Source of the DNA: Pseudomonadota bacterium
GTDB taxonomy: Bacteria > Desulfobacterota > Syntrophia > Syntrophales > UBA5619
DNA length: 13,158 nt
Assembly: GCA_018896355.1 (NCBI GenBank)
Contig: JAHIMW010000239.1
Coordinates: 1 to 13,158 of the forward strand
Direction: 5' to 3'
The notes below the pieces were generated by a model. That model ran no database searches, was not told the origin of the DNA, and saw only the letters and a list, made by a program, of their open reading frames with translations. The position numbers and the translations under genes are program-made. Below are positions 7,701 through 13,158 of this stretch, piece after piece. Every line of letters starts with the position of its first letter. The stretch's first letter is position 1.

Positions 7701-8378
7701 CTCCCCGATCGGGAGGTTTTCATGCAAAGAGGCTTTGACTGCCAGGAGGCGGAGTTGGCACTGGCCCGCGCCCGACATGCCGAAAAGGCGCAGACGGGCA
7801 ACAGGAAAGCCATCGAAGCCCTGGAAGAGGTGAAGCGGCAGCAGCGGCAATTGGTCAGCCTCCGGGAAAGTGCCATGACCCTCCTGCGGCGGGAACCGGA
7901 ACTCATCGCACCGGGTACGATCACTTTCGTGGCACATGCCTTGGTCGTGCCGTCTGCCGACCCTGCGGACCGGGAACAGTATGACGTCAATGTCGAGAGG
8001 GTCGCCATGAAGATCGCCCAGGCCTTCGAGGAGGCGGCCGGGGCCAAGGTTCTGGATGTCCACACGCCGGAGCGCGCCCGCATGGCGGGACTTCCGGACA
8101 ATCCCGGCTTCGATCTCTTCTCCCTAAGGCCGGAAAACGAGAAACTGGCCATCGAAGTCAAAGGCCGGGCAGGAACGGGCAGCATCGAAGTATCCGCCAA
8201 TGAATGGGCCAAGGCCTGCAACATGCGTCAGGGTTACTGGTTCTACGTGGTGTATGACTGCGCCACGCCGAACCCCAGGCTCGTTCGGGTGCAGGACCCT
8301 TTCGGAAGTCTGCTCGCCAAGAGCAAGGGAAGCGTTTTGATCAGCGCCAAGGAAATCGGACAGGCAGCGATGGCATAA
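4800..8378 (+). CDS. XRE-HTH / SNF2 helicase / DUF3883 (PD-(D/E)xK-like) fusion, defence helicase
   Basis: This 1192-aa multidomain protein is probably the effector or translocase of the locus. Residues about 18-68 are an XRE helix-turn-helix (LTQQSLAKALGVSFATVNRWENG). Residues about 125-660 are an SNF2/superfamily-2 helicase: Walker A DDAGAGKT (151-158), DEAH (253-256), TATPH (303-307), motif V TDAAGEGINLQ (605-615) and motif VI QRMGRIHR (634-641). A helical, acidic insert (about 420-520) separates the two lobes. The C-terminal about 130 residues look like DUF3883, with GFDL (D1105) and EVKGR (E1119, K1121) spaced as in PD-(D/E)xK nucleases; whether it cuts is unknown. SNF2 helicases of comparable length occur in DISARM (DrmD). 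The start is uncertain: TTG 4800 is 12 nt after AGGAG, and ATG 4806 is the alternative. It is followed by a 379-nt gap. Confidence 0.92.
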   Translation: MIMTDQYSIGFQPSEDYPEHIKRLRAGLGLTQQSLAKALGVSFATVNRWENGQTKPSQLSWNQLRQLEMTLKEEAAPYGAKDEKPPPAILDFTARPEIVKILAEGERLSFGHLMNPTFATEISSIDPLPHQRIAVYDHMIKQARLRFLLADDAGAGKTIMAGLYIREMLSRRLLKRILIVPPAGLVGNWLRELLKLFSLPFHIVSGSDTRHENPFIGEIGDHVIVSIDTLASPRVFSCLKDPRVAPYDLVIFDEAHKLAADRGPDLRIRKTERYCLAEALAGVKGNDRRWQLDWSAHHLLLLTATPHMGKDYPYYALWRLLEPEVLATMDAFGEYPADQRQAHFIRRTKEEMVYLDGRPLYPKRISDTLGYRLSQGEVSEQKLYDETTDYLRYVYNKAKILNREAARLAMSVFQRRLASSTYALLRSFERRIEKLNRLIEDIQDGKMTPEQLVIRQQRLRWEDDVLDAKTADDENSEDDREENETAEDKLLQGVVAASLADLLAEKEQVRRLLDLAKQVYDTGQESKFEKLREVLTDPNYSGEKFIVFTEHRDTLTFLVRRLSGMGYTDQIAQIHGGMHYTLREDEVERFRKPVAEGGARFLICTDAAGEGINLQFCWIMINYDVPWNPARLEQRMGRIHRYLQKHDPVIILNLIAPSTREGKVLKTLLDKLEKIRKELQSDKVFDCIGRFFEGVSIKQYMELAVTEDAETVARELDGRLTKEQIQALAEREKSLYGGGGDVAGELPRLRADLEREAYFLLLPGYVRQYIEQAAPLVDIDIVGDMDGIFSFHPKRLGAMDSLLPALELYPGKSRERFSVSRPSEQKDFIWIHPGEPIFERFRSLVADHLADQGKRGSIFIDPNAEKPYLFHMALIHIVRKADPEIPDLDKDELLDCRLVGVRQYDGAEISICPVEHLLLLRGGNGLPASAQRLAVRANNEKERALAYLSERVARELALDRRQGLLDSLPDREVFMQRGFDCQEAELALARARHAEKAQTGNRKAIEALEEVKRQQRQLVSLRESAMTLLRREPELIAPGTITFVAHALVVPSADPADREQYDVNVERVAMKIAQAFEEAAGAKVLDVHTPERARMAGLPDNPGFDLFSLRPENEKLAIEVKGRAGTGSIEVSANEWAKACNMRQGYWFYVVYDCATPNPRLVRVQDPFGSLLAKSKGSVLISAKEIGQAAMA

Positions 8379-8530
8379 CCTGAGTAAACAAGGGTATCTT
8401 AATGGTCGAATATAGCTCTATGAATCTCAAACTATCATCAACCGCGTCAAGCCTATTTCGCAACCGGACGTTTGGGTCTGAGGATCGATTTGTAGACAAT
8501 TATTACTTGTTTACTTCCGTAAATGAACAC

Positions 8531-8560
8531 TTGACATATTACCTTAATAATAAGTATGAA
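8531..8560 (+). promoter_or_regulatory. Candidate second promoter for the AlbA_2-ParA-methylase genes
   Basis: A perfect -35 TTGACA (8531-8536) is followed by an 18-nt AT-rich spacer and TATGAA (8555-8560, 4/6 match to -10). It lies about 200 nt before the AlbA_2 start, so the transcript would carry the GC-rich hairpin in its leader. This would let the last three genes be expressed apart from the helicase. Confidence 0.45.
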
Positions 8561-8600
8561 TTACCCATTACCCCCCTCGGTAGCTTCGGCGAAAGGGTGC

Positions 8601-8626
8601 GGAGTTGCCCCGCAGGGGGCGGCTCC
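8601..8626 (+). other. Strong GC-rich hairpin in the leader of the AlbA_2 gene
   Basis: GGAGTTGCCCC (8601-8611) pairs over 11 positions with GGGGCGGCTCC (8616-8626), two pairs being U-G in RNA, around the loop GCAG. Only TGCTTTAT follows, so it is a poor intrinsic terminator on the + strand. It may be an attenuator, an RNA stability element or the remnant of a palindromic repeat. Confidence 0.6.
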
Positions 8627-8741
8627 TGCTTTATAATTGCCCACCATTCTGATCCCGACAAAATTATAAGCCGAGCGACCCATCCGAGGGCATTCTTTAA
8701 GATCCATTGTTATCAAAAAAGCATCGTCGCATATCGTGCAC

Positions 8742-8749
8742 AAAGGAGG
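8742..8749 (+). promoter_or_regulatory. Strong ribosome binding site fixing the AlbA_2 gene start
   Basis: AAAGGAGG lies 8 nt before ATG 8758. It sets the start there rather than at the in-frame TTG 8707 upstream, and gives an N-terminus (MNDHELEELL) that begins directly with the AlbA_2 domain. Confidence 0.8.
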
Positions 8750-8757
8750 AACCACCA

Positions 8758-9951
8758 ATGAATGATCATGAATTGGAAGAACTTCTTATCGACCTGGAAT
8801 CGGATCGGATCGAACGAAAAGAATCCATTTCTGACATGAAAAAGATCCGTCAGTCTGTCTGTGCTTTCGCGAATGATTTGCCCAATCATCGACTGCCTGG
8901 AGTAATCTTTATTGGTGCAAAAGATGACGGTAGTTGCGCTGGACTGGCGATAACAGATCAATTACTCCTTACACTTTCGGATATGCGATCGGATGGAAAC
9001 ATTCTTCCGATGCCGATGTTAACCGTCCAGAAAAGAACTCTGCGCGGTTGTGAGTTGGCGATCGTAATCACTGAACCTTCGGATCTTACGCCTATTCGTT
9101 ATCAGGGACGGGTGTGGATTCGTGTGGGCCCCCGGCGAGGGATCGCATCGGCGGAAGAAGAACAGCGGTTGAATGAAAAAAGACGCTCACGCGATCTCCC
9201 TTTCGATCTTTATCCCATAAGCTCTGCCTCAATCCAGGATCTGGATCTGGACCTGTTCCAAAGGTCCTATCTGGCGGCTGCCATTTCACCTGATGTTCTT
9301 GAACAGAATGAACGAACCATCGAACAGCAATTGGCGTCACTTCGGTTCACGACCCCGGATGTTCCTCCGCTACCTACGGTATCCGGACTTTTGGCCGTAG
9401 GCAAATCTCCGCGAGATTTTATTCCTGGTGCTTATATACAATTCTTGAGAATAGATGGCGCCGATCTTGCGGCCCCCATCGCCGATCAAAAGCCGATAGC
9501 GGGACCTTTACCCCAGATGCTTAGGGAGCTTGACGAAATATTCCGGGCAAATATTCGTGTCGCAACGGATATCCAATCGGAATCGACAGAGCTGACATGG
9601 CCGGATTATCCTCTCGTAGCCCTCCAGCAGTTTGCCAGAAACGCCATCATGCATAGAAATTACGAAACGTCCAACGCACCCGTTCGCATTACCTGGTTTT
9701 CAGATCGGGTCGAGATTCAGAATCCAGGCGGACCGTTCGGACAGGTGACACGACAGAATTTTGGGTGTCCTGGCATTACGGATTACAGGAATCCCAATGT
9801 GGCCGATGTCATGAGAAATCTCGGCTATGTCCAGCGATTTGGCGTAGGCATCCAAATAGCGCAGAAAGCGCTGGCCGACAATCAAAATCAGCCGGCGGAA
9901 TTTCAGGTTGAAGACCATCATGTGTTGGTCACCGTACGGAGGCGAAGATGA
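8758..9951 (+). CDS. AlbA_2 (Schlafen-type) / HATPase_c_4 protein, COG2865-like
   Basis: The 397-aa protein combines an N-terminal AlbA_2/Schlafen-type putative nucleic-acid-binding domain with a C-terminal GHKL-type ATPase domain. Residues about 8-140 show the AlbA_2 pattern ERKESISD, CAFANDLPN, GVIFIGAKDDG and GRVWIRVGPRRGIASAEEEQRL. Residues about 255-370 are HATPase_c_4: N-box QFARNAIMHRNYE (291-303), VEIQNPGG (318-325) and glycine-rich GYVQRFGVG (356-364). Family members often continue into a C-terminal winged helix; this one stops after VTVRRRR, so a DNA-binding HTH is absent. COG2865 proteins are usually called transcriptional regulators and are found in defence neighbourhoods. Here it could sense nucleic acid or ATP state, or regulate the locus. 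Its stop overlaps the ParA start by ATGA. GC is about 50%, lower than the genes to the left. Domain call firm, role unknown. Confidence 0.88.
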   Translation: MNDHELEELLIDLESDRIERKESISDMKKIRQSVCAFANDLPNHRLPGVIFIGAKDDGSCAGLAITDQLLLTLSDMRSDGNILPMPMLTVQKRTLRGCELAIVITEPSDLTPIRYQGRVWIRVGPRRGIASAEEEQRLNEKRRSRDLPFDLYPISSASIQDLDLDLFQRSYLAAAISPDVLEQNERTIEQQLASLRFTTPDVPPLPTVSGLLAVGKSPRDFIPGAYIQFLRIDGADLAAPIADQKPIAGPLPQMLRELDEIFRANIRVATDIQSESTELTWPDYPLVALQQFARNAIMHRNYETSNAPVRITWFSDRVEIQNPGGPFGQVTRQNFGCPGITDYRNPNVADVMRNLGYVQRFGVGIQIAQKALADNQNQPAEFQVEDHHVLVTVRRRR

Positions 9952-10952
9952 ACATTCCTATCATTGCTTTTTTCAACAACAAAGGCGGCGTAGGAAAAAC
10001 CTCGCTTGTCTATCATGTCGCATGGATGATGAGTGAGCTGGGACTCAGGGTTCTCGTGGCCGACCTTGACCCTCAATGCAATCTTACTTCCGCATTTCTT
10101 GATGAAGACAGACTGGAAGAACTCTGGCCGGACGATGACGATCCGCCGACCACGGTTTATGGCGCCATCCGCCCCTTGCAGAAAGGGGTTGGCGACGTGA
10201 CGGAACCGGTCCCTCATAAAATATCGGATGATCTCGTTCTGGTTGCCGGAGATATGCTGCTGTCGGGTTTTGAAGACGGTCTTTCCGAAGCGTGGCCGAA
10301 ATGTCTCGATCGGGATGAACGCTCGTTTCGGGTCATATCATCCTTCTGGCGTGTTATCCAAATGGGGGCAGAAAAGCATGGCGCAAATGTCGTCCTGATC
10401 GACCTGGGTCCGAATTTAGGGGCGATCAATCGCGCGGCTTTGATCGCGGCCGACCACGTCGTCATACCACTTGGTCCCGATCTGTTTTCCCTGCAAGGGT
10501 TGAAAAATTTGGGACCTGCGCTACGGGGTTGGCGGGAGGGTTGGAAAGAGCGCTTGCCGAAAAATCCGTCGCAAAAATTGCACCTGCCCCCGGGGGAGAT
10601 GCGCCCGCTGGGTTACATCGTTACACAGCATTCCGTCCGGCAGGACCGACCCGTAAAGGCCTATGAAAAATGGGTGAACAGAATCCCTTATACGTATCGC
10701 AAGTTTGTTCTTAACATGAATGTGCTTATTAATAGAGTCCCAAATATTGCGAAGGATCCTAACTGTTTTTCCCTCATTCGCCATTACCGGAGCCTGATGC
10801 CGATGGCACAGGAAGCGAGAAAACCGATGTTTTTTCTGAAACCTGCCGATGGCGCGATAGGCGCCCATACCAAAGCCGTGCAAGACGTTTATCGTGACTT
10901 CCAGGATCTGACCAAGAAAATTCTTTCCAGCGCAGGAATCATTCAAATATGA
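9948..10952 (+). CDS. ParA/MinD-type deviant Walker ATPase, without a ParB partner
   Basis: This 334-aa P-loop ATPase of the ParA/MinD superfamily has the deviant Walker A NKGGVGKTS with signature Lys12 (residues 11-19), the switch motif VADLDPQCNLT (37-47) and Walker B VVLIDLGPNLG (148-158), where GPN replaces the usual PP after the aspartate. Classic ParA proteins segregate plasmids with ParB and parS; no ParB, CopG-type partner or parS-like repeat follows, and the next gene is a DNA methyltransferase. Both ends are coupled: its ATG overlaps the previous stop (GGAGG 5 nt upstream, 9938-9942) and its TGA overlaps the methyltransferase ATG. ATP-dependent dimerisation on DNA is a family property; its use here to position, recruit or gate the methylase or helicase is inference. 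The central segment near 10681-10750 is locally AT-rich. Confidence 0.9.
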   Translation: MNIPIIAFFNNKGGVGKTSLVYHVAWMMSELGLRVLVADLDPQCNLTSAFLDEDRLEELWPDDDDPPTTVYGAIRPLQKGVGDVTEPVPHKISDDLVLVAGDMLLSGFEDGLSEAWPKCLDRDERSFRVISSFWRVIQMGAEKHGANVVLIDLGPNLGAINRAALIAADHVVIPLGPDLFSLQGLKNLGPALRGWREGWKERLPKNPSQKLHLPPGEMRPLGYIVTQHSVRQDRPVKAYEKWVNRIPYTYRKFVLNMNVLINRVPNIAKDPNCFSLIRHYRSLMPMAQEARKPMFFLKPADGAIGAHTKAVQDVYRDFQDLTKKILSSAGIIQI

Positions 10953-13158
10953 CAGATACGCCCCGTTTGATCGAACACGCCTTTCCGTTGAAGCAGACTT
11001 CTCTGGATTCGGTCCATGAGAAGAATGTGCGGCATGGGCATATCTCGACGCTCCATATCTGGCCCGCGAGGCGGCCGCTGGCGGCATGCCGGGCAGCACT
11101 GATTGCTACGCTCCTGCCCGATCCAAGTGCCCAACCGAAGCCCGATGGAATGTCCGACGAAGACTGGCATCAGGAAATCATCCGTCTGCGCCGGGAACTC
11201 TGTGAAAAAATCGGCGGCACGGTGGTCAAGACAATCGTAAAGAAGAAGATGCCCAGCGGTCAGACCGTTGAGCGAGAGAAGGAGATTACCGAAGGCGGAA
11301 TCCTCCACTGGGGCCGGGAGACGGAGAACAAAGAACTCCTGGAGTGGTTCCGCCAAGAGATCCGCAAGGCCTATGGCGGGCGGGCGCCGAAGGTGCTCGA
11401 TCCCTTCGCCGGCGGCGGGGCGATCCCACTGGAGGCGATGCGCCTGGGCTGCGAGGCGACCGCCGTGGATATCAACCCGGTAGCCTGGTTCATCCTCAAA
11501 TGCACACTCGAATATCCCCAGAAGTTGGCGGGAAAGACAAATCCCCTTCCCGATTTCATTCTCGAAGACGAAGAGTTCATGGAAGCGTTTTACAAGGCGC
11601 ATCCTCATCTGATCGGGCGCACCAAAAAGACCGGGCGACAGAAGGAAAAGGAGGAACAGCAACCGGGCTTTTTCGACAAGCCGGACTCGGGCCGCACGCC
11701 AAAGGCCGACCTTGCCTGGCATGTAAGGGCCTGGGGCCGGTGGGTACTCGACCATGCCCGGCGGGAACTGGCCCGGTTCTATCCGATCTATGCCGACTTT
11801 GAGCCTCTCGATAATAGCATCCCGCAGCCTTACGAGAAACAGCCAATGAAGCTCGTGCCTCTAAAAGAAGACGGCACGCTGGATATCGACACCCTCAATG
11901 CCGAGTTTAGTGAGGAATACCTCAAAGAAAAACGTAACCCCCGCTGGGTGGCCAAGCCCACGGTGGCCTACCTCTGGGCGCGGACGGTGGCCTGCAAGAA
12001 CTGCCGCGCCGTCGTCCCGCTTCTCAAGACCCGCTGGCTCTGCAAGAAAGAGAAGAAGCGCGTCCTTCTCACGATGGCGCCGAATGAGGATAAGACCAGC
12101 GTGGTTTTCGGTATTGAAATAAACGGCCCCGTCAAGGGCGGCAACGCCGCCCAGCGCCGGGAAAACGACAAGCAGATCGGCGGGGGCACCATGTCCCGCT
12201 CCGGCGCGAAGTGCCCATGCTGCGGCGCGATCATGACAATGGAGGATATCCGTCTGGAAGGAAAGGCGGGACGGCTGGGTGCAGTCAATACAGCCGTCGT
12301 AGTGGATGGGCAGAAGGGTAAGGAATACGGTCTGCCGACAGCCCATGAGATCCGGATGGCCGAAGAGGCGGAGAAATCCCTGAGCGGACTTTTCGCCCAG
12401 ATCCCTTTCGGCCTGCCGGGGGAACCGCTGCCGAGCAAGGAAGCCTTGGGCTTTCGCGTACCCCTTTATGGTTTCGACCGATGGAGCAAGCTTTTCACGC
12501 CGCGCCAACTTCTGGCCCTGGGAACGTTTGTGAAGTGGACGCGGGAGGCGAAGGGTTTCCTCTCTTCATCATATGAAAGGATTTGGGAAGAGGCGATAAA
12601 CTCATCCCTCGCCAGTGTCGTTAGCCGCACTTCTGATTACATGGGCGTGTTGTGTGTATGGGAAAATGGGGCGGAAGAGGTCAAACACGTTTTCATGAGA
12701 TGGGCGTTGCCCATTACATGGGATATGGCTGAAGGGAATCCACTTGCGCCGATTGAGCGGTTCTACGCCGGTGGATTGAACTCCATTGTGAGTGCAATTA
12801 CGAGACTTCACAAGTGTTCTTGGGCCGAAACGCACCTTCCGAAAATCTTGAATGTTTCAGCGCTTGGCCAAAAAGAAACGGGAATGGATGTGATCGTGAC
12901 CGATCCTCCATATTATGATGCGATTCCGTACGCCGATCTCATGGATTTTTTCTACGTGTGGCTCCGAAGAACATTGAATGGCCTTTCCCCCGAAATGGAC
13001 AAAGCCTTCAAAGAAATCTTGTCTCCTAAATGGAATCATGAAAAAAATGACGGCGAACTCATTGATGACTCCAGCAGGCATAATGGAGATAAAGCCAAAT
13101 CAAAGGCTACCTATGAAGAAGGCATGTTCCATGCCTTTGAAGCTTGTTATCAGACATT
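10949..13158 (+). CDS. DUF1156-type (COG1743) DNA adenine methyltransferase with Zn-ribbon, 3' truncated by window end
   Basis: The frame is open for 736 codons and runs off the window. The N-terminus shows the DUF1156 signature HISTLHIWPARRPLAACRAA (31-50). SAM motif I is DPFAGGGA (151-158) with AVDINP following; the catalytic motif DPPYYDAIPYADLMDFFYVW lies at 652-671. Motif I first and DPPY last, with about 490 residues between, is the alpha-class N6-adenine order, the middle expected to hold target recognition. Two cysteine pairs there, C349/C352 (CKNC) and C422/C425 (CPCC), make a Zn-ribbon, as in COG1743. It would methylate host DNA as the self mark. The start overlaps the ParA stop by ATGA, with AGGAA 10 nt upstream. 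GC falls from about 60% to about 47% after about 12,550. In many genomes a DUF499 ATPase gene neighbours this family; none is visible yet. Confidence 0.93.
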   Translation, partial: MTDTPRLIEHAFPLKQTSLDSVHEKNVRHGHISTLHIWPARRPLAACRAALIATLLPDPSAQPKPDGMSDEDWHQEIIRLRRELCEKIGGTVVKTIVKKKMPSGQTVEREKEITEGGILHWGRETENKELLEWFRQEIRKAYGGRAPKVLDPFAGGGAIPLEAMRLGCEATAVDINPVAWFILKCTLEYPQKLAGKTNPLPDFILEDEEFMEAFYKAHPHLIGRTKKTGRQKEKEEQQPGFFDKPDSGRTPKADLAWHVRAWGRWVLDHARRELARFYPIYADFEPLDNSIPQPYEKQPMKLVPLKEDGTLDIDTLNAEFSEEYLKEKRNPRWVAKPTVAYLWARTVACKNCRAVVPLLKTRWLCKKEKKRVLLTMAPNEDKTSVVFGIEINGPVKGGNAAQRRENDKQIGGGTMSRSGAKCPCCGAIMTMEDIRLEGKAGRLGAVNTAVVVDGQKGKEYGLPTAHEIRMAEEAEKSLSGLFAQIPFGLPGEPLPSKEALGFRVPLYGFDRWSKLFTPRQLLALGTFVKWTREAKGFLSSSYERIWEEAINSSLASVVSRTSDYMGVLCVWENGAEEVKHVFMRWALPITWDMAEGNPLAPIERFYAGGLNSIVSAITRLHKCSWAETHLPKILNVSALGQKETGMDVIVTDPPYYDAIPYADLMDFFYVWLRRTLNGLSPEMDKAFKEILSPKWNHEKNDGELIDDSSRHNGDKAKSKATYEEGMFHAFEACYQT

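Larger units (their letters stand above)
8379..8757 (+). other. 379-nt gap in the defence locus: AT-rich segment, promoter candidate and hairpin; no convincing gene
   Basis: The gap splits an otherwise tightly packed locus. Positions about 8490-8570 are very AT-rich (about 24% GC over 8521-8570), followed abruptly by a GC-rich hairpin block. A frame from ATG 8402 to TGA 8761 (119 codons) is open and its stop overlaps the next start, but it runs through the hairpin, has no clear Shine-Dalgarno and shows no domain I recognise. I treat it as non-coding or as a decayed remnant. No terminator with a proper T-run follows the helicase stop. Confidence 0.55.

Noticed and set aside
8402..8761. 119-codon frame whose TGA overlaps the AlbA_2 ATG, possible small gene of the operon
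   Set aside because: It passes through a GC-rich hairpin block and a promoter-like AT tract, has no clear Shine-Dalgarno and no recognisable domain. It is kept as a question under the gap finding.
9948..10952. Plasmid partition module (ParA/ParB/parS)
   Set aside because: No ParB-like gene or iterated centromere repeats adjoin it, and it is coupled to a DNA methyltransferase.
4800..13158. Canonical DISARM or BREX locus
   Set aside because: The helicase resembles DrmD-type proteins, but no DrmA, DrmB or DrmC, and no BrxC/PglZ/PglX-type genes, are visible in the window. The methylase is DUF1156-type.

Overview
The window reads as chromosomal DNA of a fairly GC-rich bacterium. A syntrophic or sulfate-reducing member of the Desulfobacterota (old Deltaproteobacteria) is my best guess. 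This is inference from two unrelated acyl-CoA dehydrogenases beside an FMN-barrel oxidoreductase, and from two repeat styles I associate with such genomes: palindromes of the GGGACAG/CTGTCCC type, and dispersed elements of the GTCATTGCGAGG...GAAGCAATCT type. No rRNA, tRNA or other taxonomic marker is present.

Left part (1-4617, roughly 60-65% GC by eye): metabolic and housekeeping genes. An acyl-CoA dehydrogenase (18-1283, +) converges on a nitronate monooxygenase/FabK-type flavoprotein (1314-2351, -). A second acyl-CoA dehydrogenase (2576-3718, -) lies upstream of it on the same strand. The gap between these two minus-strand genes is almost filled by a 162-nt near-palindrome with a perfect 19-bp core. 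The 371-nt gap 3719-4089 holds a four-unit nested inverted-repeat cluster. A YacP-like NYN-domain RNase (4090-4617, +) follows.

Right part (4618-13158): a defence-type accessory locus, all on the + strand. A near-consensus extended -10 promoter carries a 19-bp dyad between its -35 and -10 boxes. It drives a 1192-aa fusion: XRE helix-turn-helix, SNF2 helicase, DUF3883/PD-(D/E)xK-like C-terminus. A 379-nt non-coding gap follows, with a very AT-rich stretch, a second promoter candidate and a strong GC-rich hairpin. Then come three genes joined by two ATGA overlaps: an AlbA_2 (Schlafen-like)/HATPase_c_4 protein, a ParA/MinD-type ATPase, and a DUF1156-type (COG1743) DNA adenine methyltransferase with a Zn-ribbon insert, cut by the window end. 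GC falls to about 50% over the AlbA_2 and ParA genes, and again in the last 600 nt of the methyltransferase.

Interpretation (inference): the locus is a helicase-methylase-ATPase defence system. The methyltransferase would mark self DNA, the helicase with its nuclease-like tail would act on unmarked DNA, and the ParA-like and AlbA_2/HATPase proteins would be ATP-driven sensors, adaptors or regulators. Its parts resemble DISARM-type and COG1743/COG1483 (DUF1156/DUF499) defence neighbourhoods. The exact four-gene arrangement, with a ParA ATPase and a Schlafen-type protein translationally coupled to a DUF1156 methylase behind an XRE-helicase-nuclease fusion, is not one I can match to a characterised named system. 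It is the most interesting content of the window, and the locus probably continues past the right edge.
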